Assembly (NCBI RefSeq): GCF_900155655.1
Contig: NZ_LT707005.1
Span: 37,929 to 91,669, forward strand
Direction of reading: 5' to 3'
From: Prevotella ihumii
GTDB lineage: Bacteria; Bacteroidota; Bacteroidia; Bacteroidales; Bacteroidaceae
DNA: 53,741 nt
Each line of letters starts with the position of its first letter. Position 1 is the first letter of the stretch. Made by a program: the position numbers and the translations under genes. The notes under the pieces were generated by a model. The model worked only from the letters and a program-made list of their open reading frames with translations, ran no database searches and was not told where the DNA came from. Shown here one piece after another: positions 17,539 through 25,027 of the stretch.

Positions 17539-19641
17539 TTAGTACTTTAAGCCCATATTGTACAAAATGAAGCTGTACACATCGGCTTGTTCTTCCAATT
17601 GTTTGCTCAATGGTTTGCCGCTACCGTGACCAGCTTTGCTGTCGATGCGGATAAGCGTAGGTGCATTGCCGCCTTGGCAGTCTTGCAATGTTGCTGCAAA
17701 CTTGAACGAGTGGGCAGGCACTACACGGTCGTCGTGGTCGGCTGTGGTAACGAGGGTAGCAGGGTAGTGTGTGCCTGGCTTGAGGTTGTGGAGTGGGGAG
17801 TAAGCTCGGAGATACTCAAACATTTCTTTGCTGTCGGCACTTGTTCCATAGTCGGGAGCCCAGTTCCAACCGATGGTAAACTTATGGTAACGAAGCATAT
17901 CCATAACGCCTACTTGCGGAATACACACCTTAAAGAGGTCGGGGCGTTGTGTCATACACGCACCTACGAGCAATCCGCCATTGCTACCACCTACAATAGC
18001 CATACGCTCTTTGCTGCTGTACTTGTTGTCAATGAGATATTCGGCTGCCGAGATAAAGTCGTCGAATACATTTTGCTTGTTCATCTTTGTTCCTGCAAGA
18101 TGCCATTCTTCGCCATACTCGCTACCACCACGGAGGGTAACTTGGGCGTATATACCGCCATTTTCAAGGAATGGTATGCGCATTGGAGAGAACGTTGGGT
18201 GAAGGGCAACATTGAAGCCGCCGTAACCATAGAGGAATACAGGGTTGTTGCCATTGCGCTTCAAGCCCTTCTTATAGGTAATGAACATTGGTACACGTGT
18301 ACCGTCCTTGCTTTGGAAGAACACTTGTTCGGTGGTGAAAGCACGTGTGTCAAACTTTACCTTTGGAGCGGTGTACACGCTACTCTTGTTTGCAGCGATG
18401 TCGTACTTGTAGATAGTGGCAGGGGTAGTGAACGAAGAGAAGCTATAAAAACATTCCTTGCTGTCTATCTTTCCAGAGAAGCTTGCATTACCTACCCCAG
18501 GGAGAGCTATCTCGCGAAGCTGTTTACCGTCCAAGGTGTAAAGATAGGCGTGGCTTGCAGCGTCCTTTGCGTAGGTTGCAACAATCTTTCCATCTATGAA
18601 AGTTACATCTTCCAATACGCTTTCACCCTCTGGCAGCACCTCTTTCCAATTGTTGAAAGCAGGATTTTTTACATCGGCTACCATCAATCTATTCTTTGGC
18701 GCACCGTTGTTGGTAAAGATATAAGCCTTGTCGCCAATGATTTCGACAGGGGTGTATTGCAACTCCATATTGTCGGTGAGCTGTGTAAATTGCTGGTTAG
18801 GACGACGAAGGTCGCGTATGAAGAGGTTGTTGCCCGAGCCACCACCACTTTCGTAGAGGAACATAACGGTTTCGTCCTTGTTCACACTTACGTGATAGAA
18901 ACACAATGGGCGTGATGGGTTCTGATAAAACAGTTGGTCTTCGCTCTGTGGTGTGCCTATCTTGTGGTAATACACCTTGTGTACCTCGTTCTTGCTGCTA
19001 AACTCTTTGCCCTTTTGAGGTGCATCGTAAGCCGAGTAATAGAAGCCGTCTCCATACCATACAGCTCCGCCAAACTTAGCCCACTCTATGTGGTCGGTAA
19101 GGTCTTTGCCTGTTGCTACATCCTTGACGTATATTTCTTGCCAGTCGCTACCGCTGCGTGAGATGACGTAAGCTAAATATTTGCCGTTGTTAGAGAACGA
19201 TATACCTTGTAAAGCCACTGTGCCATCGGTGCTCAGTTGGTTAGGGTCGAGAAACACACGCTTCTCGCCTCCGAGTTTGTCCATTTGGTAAAGCACACTT
19301 TGGTTTTGCAGTCCGTTGTTCAGATACATATACCATTTGCCGTGCTTCTCAAAAGGTATGCGCACACGTTCATAGTTGGCTACCTCTTTAAGACGCTTCA
19401 ACAGTTTGCCACGGAAGGGTATTTTGCTTAAATAAGCGTTAGTTACAGCGTTTTCAGCCTCTACCCAAGCGGTGGTTTCTGCACTGCGGTCGTTTTCTAA
19501 AGGACGATAAGGGTCGGCTATTTTAGTGCCAAAATATTCGTCCACTGTTGCGTCGTGCGGTGCTTTAGGATAGGTAATCTTTTGTCCCATCATAGTTGTT
19601 GATGCCAGTACAAATGCTGACAAGAATAATGTTTTTTTCAT
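17539..19641 (-). CDS. Exported prolyl oligopeptidase (S9A family)
   Basis: 700 residues. A signal peptide (MKKTLFLSAFVLASTTMMGQ) predicts a periplasmic or exported enzyme. The N-terminus (ITYPKAPHDATVDEYFGTKI, ADPYRPLEND) and the seven-blade propeller are typical of prolyl oligopeptidase. The C-terminal alpha/beta-hydrolase domain has the nucleophile in GGSNGGLLVG (Ser about 553), the acid in DHDDRVVP (Asp about 637) and the His in AGHGSGK (about 672). It cleaves short peptides after proline, complementing the Xaa-Pro aminopeptidase and tricorn-type protease further along. A -7 box TATCTTTG lies upstream on the minus strand. Length fits the family. Confidence 0.93.
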   Translation of the reverse strand: MKKTLFLSAFVLASTTMMGQKITYPKAPHDATVDEYFGTKIADPYRPLENDRSAETTAWVEAENAVTNAYLSKIPFRGKLLKRLKEVANYERVRIPFEKHGKWYMYLNNGLQNQSVLYQMDKLGGEKRVFLDPNQLSTDGTVALQGISFSNNGKYLAYVISRSGSDWQEIYVKDVATGKDLTDHIEWAKFGGAVWYGDGFYYSAYDAPQKGKEFSSKNEVHKVYYHKIGTPQSEDQLFYQNPSRPLCFYHVSVNKDETVMFLYESGGGSGNNLFIRDLRRPNQQFTQLTDNMELQYTPVEIIGDKAYIFTNNGAPKNRLMVADVKNPAFNNWKEVLPEGESVLEDVTFIDGKIVATYAKDAASHAYLYTLDGKQLREIALPGVGNASFSGKIDSKECFYSFSSFTTPATIYKYDIAANKSSVYTAPKVKFDTRAFTTEQVFFQSKDGTRVPMFITYKKGLKRNGNNPVFLYGYGGFNVALHPTFSPMRIPFLENGGIYAQVTLRGGSEYGEEWHLAGTKMNKQNVFDDFISAAEYLIDNKYSSKERMAIVGGSNGGLLVGACMTQRPDLFKVCIPQVGVMDMLRYHKFTIGWNWAPDYGTSADSKEMFEYLRAYSPLHNLKPGTHYPATLVTTADHDDRVVPAHSFKFAATLQDCQGGNAPTLIRIDSKAGHGSGKPLSKQLEEQADVYSFILYNMGLKY

Positions 19642-19719
19642 ATTTTAGTTATAGAATTTTTGTTTCAATTGCTTTGTTTATCTTTCTCAGATTTATTGTT
19701 GATTAAGTTTTTCTGCTTA

Positions 19720-19727
19720 CAAAGATA
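19720..19727 (-). promoter_or_regulatory. -7 box TATCTTTG for prolyl oligopeptidase
   Basis: Matches TAnnTTTG on the minus strand, about 80 bases before the start codon. No clear -33 box. Confidence 0.5.
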
Positions 19728-19814
19728 AGAAATAATATTTGTTTTTAGTGGACTTAGGCAAGTTTAAAGGTGTTAAAGAGCATCTTAATAAGGTGTTAGC
19801 GGTTTTTTAGAATG

Positions 19815-19857
19815 GTCAGACCCGTCCGACCCGTCCGACCCGTCTGACCAGTCCGAC
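19815..19857. repeat. GC-rich 9-bp tandem repeat (CCCGTCCGA units)
   Basis: Four to five imperfect 9-base units of the type CCGTCCGAC in otherwise AT-rich DNA. The reverse complement motif recurs at 33018-33079. It lies between the DUF2795 terminator and the prolyl oligopeptidase leader. Confidence 0.8.
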
Positions 19858-19867
19858 TAAAATCCAA

Positions 19868-19898
19868 AAACCCACCACAAAATCTTTGCGATGGGTTT
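19868..19898 (-). terminator. Terminator after the DUF2795 gene
   Basis: AAACCCA / TGGGTTT stem; on the minus strand it is followed by TTTTTGGATTTT. It ends the three-gene minus-strand set. Confidence 0.6.
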
Positions 19899-19909
19899 AC
19901 TTCTTCTTT

Positions 19910-20131
19910 TTAATATTCGTCCTCATTCCATAAGAAGTCGTCCTTCGATGGATAATCGGGCCAAATATCTTCAATGCTTTCATATACATCTCCTTCGTCT
20001 TCTATTTCTTGGAGATTTTCAAGTACCTCGAGTGGGCAACCAGAACGCATTGCATAGTCAATCAATTCGTCTTTTGTTGCTGGCCAAGGTGCGTCCTCTA
20101 ACTTTGATGCTAATTCTAATGTCCAATACAT
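19910..20131 (-). CDS. DUF2795-family small acidic protein
   Basis: 73 residues from the ATG at 20131, where MYWTLELASKLEDAPWPATK is the family start; the longer upstream frame (to 20170) adds an unlike N-terminus. The core DELIDYAMRSGCPLEVLENL followed by an acidic helix and the C-terminal DIWPDYPSKDDFLWNEDEY is typical of Bacteroidetes members. It is soluble, very acidic and of unknown function. It lies 47 bases after the cobalamin adenosyltransferase gene and is probably in its operon. Confidence 0.8.
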   Translation of the reverse strand: MYWTLELASKLEDAPWPATKDELIDYAMRSGCPLEVLENLQEIEDEGDVYESIEDIWPDYPSKDDFLWNEDEY

Positions 20132-20178
20132 AGGTTTAATATTATTTGTAATTGCGTGCAAAAATAACACTTATTTTC

Positions 20179-20736
20179 TTATTTACAAGGATTTTCCCAT
20201 TTTTTCTCATCTACTTTCTCTATAAAGTTGAGATAACGTGAGAGAATAAAGAAATAGTCTGACAAGCGGTTGATGTATGTCAATACATTCGCATCGACAG
20301 GCGAAGTCTCATCTAAAGCTATGATGAGGCGTTCGGCACGACGACAGACGGTGCGGCAAACGTGAGCAATGGAAGCCGAACGACTGCCCCCTGGGATAAC
20401 GAAACAATGCAGCTCGGGAATGATACCTTGCATACGATCGATGCTTTGCTCTACGTGTTCGATGAGTACAGGTGGAACTGACGATTCTTTAAGCTCCTTT
20501 TTAAAGTCTTCACCCATAGCGAGATTGCAACCGATGTTGAACAATACATTTTGCATTTCGGCAATCAACGTAAGTGTTTCTTCCTCTGTAATGTAGGTTG
20601 AGAGCAACCCTATTTGTGCGTTAAGCTCGTCTATTGTCCCGTAAGAATCGATGCGCGGGTCGCATTTCTTTACTCTTGTTCCGCCAATAAGGCTTGTTGT
20701 ACCCTTATCGCCTGTCTTTGTATATACTTTACTCAT
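20179..20736 (-). CDS. PduO-type ATP:cob(I)alamin adenosyltransferase
   Basis: 185 residues. It transfers the adenosyl group of ATP to cob(I)alamin, making the coenzyme B12 used by methylmalonyl-CoA mutase and other radical enzymes. The N-terminal ATP-binding motif is YTKTGDKGTTSLIGGTRV. DELNAQIGLL and the arginine-rich helix VCRTVCRRAERLI follow, and the C-terminal motif is INRLSDYFFILSRYLN. Length and motif order fit the PduO type. It starts 12 bases after the methyltransferase-like gene. Confidence 0.92.
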   Translation of the reverse strand: MSKVYTKTGDKGTTSLIGGTRVKKCDPRIDSYGTIDELNAQIGLLSTYITEEETLTLIAEMQNVLFNIGCNLAMGEDFKKELKESSVPPVLIEHVEQSIDRMQGIIPELHCFVIPGGSRSASIAHVCRTVCRRAERLIIALDETSPVDANVLTYINRLSDYFFILSRYLNFIEKVDEKKWENPCK

Positions 20737-20748
20737 CGTGTTGGAGCT

Positions 20749-21366
20749 TTAAAAGTTTATGATATAATTTTGTTTAGGTCGCTTATCAAAGAAGGCAATG
20801 CCTAAATAGTATAAGTCGTAAGAAAAGCTTACCCGTTCATCGGCTACAATGCGCTGCCAGAAAGTTTTGGTTACGGGGTTTTTATTAATATCGTCTACGA
20901 TAAGAAAACTTTGTTCGTTTATCACCATTCTCAAGGTTTCGTACCATTGTTGGTAGTTATCGGCGAGCGAAAGATAATAAACCATTGGTTCTGATTTGTC
21001 TTCTATGGGCTCTAACTTATCCTTTATTGGTTCTGGCTTATCCTCTATTGCGACTGAAACTACCCTTGTTTTGGGGCAGGCAGCCTTGATATAACTTTCG
21101 TAATTGGGAATGACAGAGGGGAAGAACACGAACGAGTGAGCTTGAGCAAAGCGACTAAGCCGAAAAAGCAGTCGTGCTTTCTTGTGTTCCAAACGACTTG
21201 TTACCTTGCCTGAAGCCAATAGTTGTGTGTAAGCCTCGTACTTATTATGGTCGTTTATCACCTTCCTGTCAAACGAAAAAGCGGAAGGCGACTGTATACC
21301 AAATCCTTGCGCATACTTCATACGCTGCAACCATATCGCTATTCTTTTTATTTCGTAAGGCAACAT
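20749..21366 (-). CDS. Methyltransferase-like protein, probably degenerate, with a 7-residue repeat insert
   Basis: 205 residues, shorter than the roughly 250 of its family. The start (MKYAQGFGIQSPSAF) and end (FLIVDDINKN, SYDLYYLGIAFFDKRPKQNY) resemble a Bacteroidetes class I methyltransferase family with GVHSPF-like and LGLVFF-like motifs. The usual glycine-rich SAM-binding loop is not visible where AHSFVFFPSVIPNYE stands, so activity is doubtful. Residues 108-128 are three 7-residue units (EDKPEPI, KDKLEPI, EDKSEPM), encoded by 21-bp DNA repeats at 20983-21045. It is the first gene of the set with the adenosyltransferase. The family call is by pattern only. Confidence 0.55.
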   Translation of the reverse strand: MLPYEIKRIAIWLQRMKYAQGFGIQSPSAFSFDRKVINDHNKYEAYTQLLASGKVTSRLEHKKARLLFRLSRFAQAHSFVFFPSVIPNYESYIKAACPKTRVVSVAIEDKPEPIKDKLEPIEDKSEPMVYYLSLADNYQQWYETLRMVINEQSFLIVDDINKNPVTKTFWQRIVADERVSFSYDLYYLGIAFFDKRPKQNYIINF

Positions 21367-21395
21367 CTATGTTTCTCTATTTTTTATAAGTGGTG

Positions 21396-21403
21396 CAAAC
21401 TTA
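21396..21403 (-). promoter_or_regulatory. -7 box TAAGTTTG for the methyltransferase-adenosyltransferase set
   Basis: Matches TAnnTTTG on the minus strand, about 30 bases before the start codon at 21366. Confidence 0.5.
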
Positions 21404-21479
21404 CATAAAAATTATGAAAATGAGAAGTATCAGACCGATAAAATCATTGTGTTCCGCCCATTTTATCAGTTAAAATAAG

Positions 21480-21487
21480 TACCTTTG
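21480..21487 (+). promoter_or_regulatory. -7 box TACCTTTG upstream of priA
   Basis: A consensus -7 box. If used, it would give priA a leader of about 190 bases made largely of the 22-bp repeats that follow. No good -33 box is seen. Confidence 0.45.
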
Positions 21488-21490
21488 CCC

Positions 21491-21602
21491 TCGTTTGCAA
21501 CATTGTTATAGCTCGTTTCTAACATAATTGTAACTTGTTCGCAATATCATTATAATTGTTTTCTAACATAATTAGAACTCGTTTGCAACATCATTATAAC
21601 GG
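21491..21602 (+). repeat. Five degenerate 22-bp tandem repeats before priA
   Basis: Units alternate between the forms TCGTTTGCAACATTGTTATA and TCGTTTCTAACATAATTGTA, about 22 bases each, over 112 bases. They sit between the -7 box and the priA start. There are no unique spacers, so it is not a CRISPR. Confidence 0.8.
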
Positions 21603-21682
21603 GTGGAACTGAAAGTTTTACCAACGAGAGATGGTTATTTGCATCACGAAATATACAGATTTAACGTTGTGTGCTTACTGCA

Positions 21683-24100
21683 ATGAACTACATCGAAGTC
21701 ATTTTACCACTTCCTTTAGAAGGAACTTTTACATACGCTGTACCCGAAGTAATGGAAAAAAAGGTGCAGATTGGGGTGCGAGTGCTTGTACCTTTTGGCA
21801 AAACTAAGATGTATGTAGGAGTGTGCAACTCGATGCCTGCGCCTTTAAACATTGATGAAACAGAAGCAAAAACTGAACCAACAGAAACAAAGATAGAGCC
21901 AACAACGGCAAAAGTTGAGCTAACAACGACAAAGGTTGAACCAACAGGAGCAAAGACTAAACCAAGAAAGTCTGTAAACTACAAAGAGATACTTTCTGTG
22001 ATGGACAACGAGCCCGTACTCTTGCCTCAACAACTGCGTTTATGGCACTGGGTAGCCGACTACTATATGTCTCCTTTGGGCGATGTGTACAAGGCTGCGC
22101 TCCCTTCAGGGCTAAAAGCAGAAGACGGCTATCGACCTAAGATGGAAACATACGTCTGCCTTGACGAACGATACCGCAACGAACAAGCCTTGCACATAGC
22201 TTTAGACAGTTTGAAACGTGCCACAAAGCAACAGAAAATACTCATTGCTTATCTTGAATTGTCGGGCATTGCAGCCGATGCAACCCTACTTCTTGAAGAT
22301 GTAACGACGACCAATGTCGACACATTGCGCCTAAAACGAGTTACACAAGAAGAACTTCTGAACACCACACATAGCACAATAACCCTGTTTCGCAACCTTA
22401 TAGACAAGCACATTCTGCGCACTTATCAGCGTGAAGTGGGCAGACTTGGTTGCGGAGAGACAGCTGACGAAGAACGCATAAAACCACTGAACGAGGCGCA
22501 AACCACGGCTTATAATCAATTGTTGTTGCAAATGATGAGCCACAACGTTACGCTTCTTCACGGTGTAACCTCATCGGGCAAGACCGAAATCTATATCCAT
22601 CTTATTCAGAAAGCCATTAATGACCATCAACAGGTGCTTTATCTCTTGCCAGAAATAGCTCTTACGGTGCAAATTATGGAACGTTTAAAGCGTGTGTTTG
22701 GCCATCGGTTGGGAATATACCACAGTCGTTATAGCGATGCAGAGCGTGTGGAAATATGGCAAAAACAGCTCTCTGCCCACCCATACGATGTTATCCTTGG
22801 TGCGAGAAGTGCAGTATTCTTACCTTTCAAACAATTGGGTTTGGTTATCATAGACGAAGAACATGAGACGAGCTTTAAACAGCAAGACCCTGCACCACGC
22901 TATCACGCACGTTCGGCAGCCATAGTCTTAGCACAGATGTATGGAGCTAAAACCCTGCTCGGTACAGCTACTCCGTCAATGGAAAGCTACTACAATGCGC
23001 AACAAGGCAAGTATGGAATGGTAACCCTTGCTACTCGCTATCAAGACATACAGATGCCCGAAATAGAAGTGGTAGACGTGAAAGACCTCCAACGTCGAAA
23101 AATGATGAAGAGTATGTTCTCTCCTCGACTGCTTGCGGCTGTACGTACAGCTTTAGAGAATGGCGAACAAGCCATACTATTCCAAAACCGACGAGGCTTT
23201 GCACCTATGGTAGAGTGTCACGTATGTGGGTGGGTGCCTAAGTGTCCGAACTGTGATGTGTCGCTAACCTATCACAAGAATATGTCGTTGCTTACGTGCC
23301 ATTACTGCGGTTACACCTATCGTGTGCCCGACCATTGTCCAAACTGCGAAAGCAAGGAAATACGTGGACGAGGTTATGGAACAGAGAAGATAGAGGACGA
23401 GATAATGAATATATTCCCCGAAGCACGTGTCTCACGAATGGATTTAGACACTACACGCACCAAAAATGCCTACGAACGGATTATCAACGATTTCTCTTCA
23501 GGGAAAACCAACTTGCTCATTGGAACGCAAATGATTTCTAAAGGGTTAGACTTTGATAAGGTTTCGGTTGTGGGAATACTCAATGCTGACACAATGCTCA
23601 ACTATCCTGACTTCCGTTCTTACGAACACGCTTTTATGATGATGAGCCAAGTGAGTGGTCGTGCAGGCAGAAAAGGCAAACGGGGGCTTGTGATTTTGCA
23701 GACCAAAAACCACGATTTGCCCGTTATTCAACAAGTAGTACGCAACGATTACAGCGGTTTTTATGCCTCATTATTAGAAGAACGCAAAGAATTTCATTAT
23801 CCTCCGTTCTATCATTTGGTGTATGTCTATCTGAAGCACCGCAATGATGACACAGTAAACTCGGCAGCCTTAGAAATGGGCTCACGCCTCCGCGAACTCT
23901 TTGGTACTCGTGTTTTAGGACCAGACAAACCAGCCGTAGCACGTATAAAGACCCTGCATATTCGCAAAATAGTATTGAAACTGGAAAATGGGTTAGACTA
24001 TCGCCTTGCCAAGAACTATCTACGTCAAGTAAAAGATGCAATGATGGCAGAAAAACGCTATGGCGCATTGACCGTATATTATGATGTTGACCCATTGTAA
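21683..24100 (+). CDS. priA: Primosomal replication restart helicase PriA
   Basis: 805 residues from the ATG at 21683; the GTG four codons upstream only adds MLTA. It unwinds DNA at stalled forks and loads the replicative helicase. The N-terminal 3' DNA-binding domain starts NYIEVILPLPLEGTFTYAVP. Helicase motifs follow: GVTSSGKTEIY (Walker A), VIIDEEHETSFKQQ (DEEH box), LLGTATPSMESY. The zinc-binding region has eight cysteines (CHVCGWVPKCPNCD, CHYCGYTYRVPDHCPNC). LIGTQMISKGLDFDKVSVVG and SQVSGRAGRKGKRG are motifs V and VI. Between about residues 60 and 94 lies an unusual insert of five 7-residue units (TEAKTEP to TGAKTKP), encoded by exact-length 21-bp repeats at 21860-21964. Confidence 0.96.
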   Translation: MNYIEVILPLPLEGTFTYAVPEVMEKKVQIGVRVLVPFGKTKMYVGVCNSMPAPLNIDETEAKTEPTETKIEPTTAKVELTTTKVEPTGAKTKPRKSVNYKEILSVMDNEPVLLPQQLRLWHWVADYYMSPLGDVYKAALPSGLKAEDGYRPKMETYVCLDERYRNEQALHIALDSLKRATKQQKILIAYLELSGIAADATLLLEDVTTTNVDTLRLKRVTQEELLNTTHSTITLFRNLIDKHILRTYQREVGRLGCGETADEERIKPLNEAQTTAYNQLLLQMMSHNVTLLHGVTSSGKTEIYIHLIQKAINDHQQVLYLLPEIALTVQIMERLKRVFGHRLGIYHSRYSDAERVEIWQKQLSAHPYDVILGARSAVFLPFKQLGLVIIDEEHETSFKQQDPAPRYHARSAAIVLAQMYGAKTLLGTATPSMESYYNAQQGKYGMVTLATRYQDIQMPEIEVVDVKDLQRRKMMKSMFSPRLLAAVRTALENGEQAILFQNRRGFAPMVECHVCGWVPKCPNCDVSLTYHKNMSLLTCHYCGYTYRVPDHCPNCESKEIRGRGYGTEKIEDEIMNIFPEARVSRMDLDTTRTKNAYERIINDFSSGKTNLLIGTQMISKGLDFDKVSVVGILNADTMLNYPDFRSYEHAFMMMSQVSGRAGRKGKRGLVILQTKNHDLPVIQQVVRNDYSGFYASLLEERKEFHYPPFYHLVYVYLKHRNDDTVNSAALEMGSRLRELFGTRVLGPDKPAVARIKTLHIRKIVLKLENGLDYRLAKNYLRQVKDAMMAEKRYGALTVYYDVDPL

Positions 24101-24118
24101 AGGATAAAAGAACACTCG

Positions 24119-24321
24119 CTTAACCCAAATCGCTCATTAGCCCGCAAAGGCTTTTTAAAGCATTTAGCTGTTATGCTTTTCTTCGTCTTTGCACCTTATT
24201 TTGGCTCTTTTCGTTTGTTTTTTCAGTTATTTAGCTCGCTAAACGTCTTCAAAAACAAACAAAAATAGCTCAAAATAAGCTCGCAAATCTCGAAGAAGTC
24301 TAACGACCGATTTGGGCTTAA
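24119..24321 (+). repeat. Intact MITE-like repeat, copy B, with CTTAA duplications
   Basis: The 193-bp element 24124-24316 is flanked by CTTAA at 24119-24123 and 24317-24321. Its ends CCCAAATCGCTCATTAG and CTAACGACCGATTTGGG are inverted repeats with two mismatches. The whole element folds back on itself imperfectly and has no open frame of note. It is the empty reference copy for the IS110 target CTAACGACCGATTTGGG. It lies 18 bases after priA and might also serve as its terminator. Confidence 0.88.
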
Positions 24322-24408
24322 CTGTATATTTATCTGTAAAATAAATCCTATCTCTGCGATTGATAAAACTTAGAACGAGAATAGCTTTGTTGATTTCCTC
24401 CTCACCCA

Positions 24409-24790
24409 CATTTTAACATTTAAAAGAGCGAAATAAAGGTTGTAAAATAAATTATATTATGTTTTGCGTTTTCACATTTCATCTTTTTATTTCTCAAAGT
24501 TCAACTTTGGCAATCCCAAACATATATGTTTTGCACCCTCATAGTTGAACTTTGGCAAGGTCAGACATATATGTTTTACGCTCGCTTTTTGTCCTTTCGC
24601 AACCTATACTGTTCTATATAGCGGGTAAAAGCCTTATGTTTCATTGCACAGAGGTACCCCATAAGTGTATAACTTGCAGGCTATCAAACTATTACATTTG
24701 CACGCACATATTTTGCACGTACGTAATAAAAAGTTCGAAAGCTGATTTTGCGACTATTCTCAGTAAAGGATTTAACAGAATTAACGTTTG
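24409..24790 (-). repeat. Palindrome-rich intergenic repeat, copy R1
   Basis: 382 bp, an inverted near-copy of 34111-34492 along its full length. It carries alternating palindromes: CAAAGTTCAACTTTG with one-base centre and AAACATATATGTTT. It lies between the converging priA and pgpH genes. A frame of 85 codons at 24552-24809 crosses it but does not resemble a protein. Confidence 0.85.
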
Positions 24791-24841
24791 TATACGATTT
24801 ATGAAATAGGCAAAATAAACTGCTCTTTATACACATCTTTC

Positions 24842-24955
24842 TTTAACCCAAATCGGTCGTTAGAATGAGAATGTATTTTGCGATTATTTTGAGATTTATT
24901 TTGCATATATCAAAGGAGCATAGCGGGCTATGTGACTGCAGATATAGGTAAATTT
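24842..24955 (+). repeat. Truncated MITE-like repeat, type 2 (copy F)
   Basis: TTTAA followed by CCCAAATCGGTCGTTAG, then GAATGAGAATG and a body shared with 52372-52553. Similarity stops near GATATAGGTAAA at about 24955 and no right tip is seen. The tip holds a perfect unoccupied IS110 target (24847-24863 on the minus strand). Confidence 0.75.
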
Positions 24956-24992
24956 AAGTTAAACAAAGGTGTGTAGAAAGAGTAGAAAATAA

Positions 24993-25023
24993 AAAGGGGA
25001 ATTGAACGTGTCAACTCCCCTTT
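24993..25023 (-). terminator. Terminator of pgpH
   Basis: A 13-bp stem AAAGGGGAATTGA / TCAACTCCCCTTT with a five-base loop and T-run on the minus strand, five bases after the pgpH stop. Confidence 0.88.
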
Positions 25024-25027
25024 GTAT

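Noticed and set aside
17587..18915. 442-codon open frame antisense to the prolyl oligopeptidase gene
   Set aside because: The opposite frame encodes a complete S9A enzyme with all catalytic motifs; the antisense product is Cys- and Val-rich with no domain.
21491..21602. CRISPR-like array
   Set aside because: Units are head-to-tail with no spacers and there are no cas genes.
24409..24790. MITE or insertion sequence for repeat R1
   Set aside because: No terminal inverted repeats or target duplications could be found at either end of R1 or R2.
24552..24809. 85-codon frame in repeat R1
   Set aside because: Lies in a non-coding repeat; not kept as a frame in copy R2 as far as I can read, and no family.
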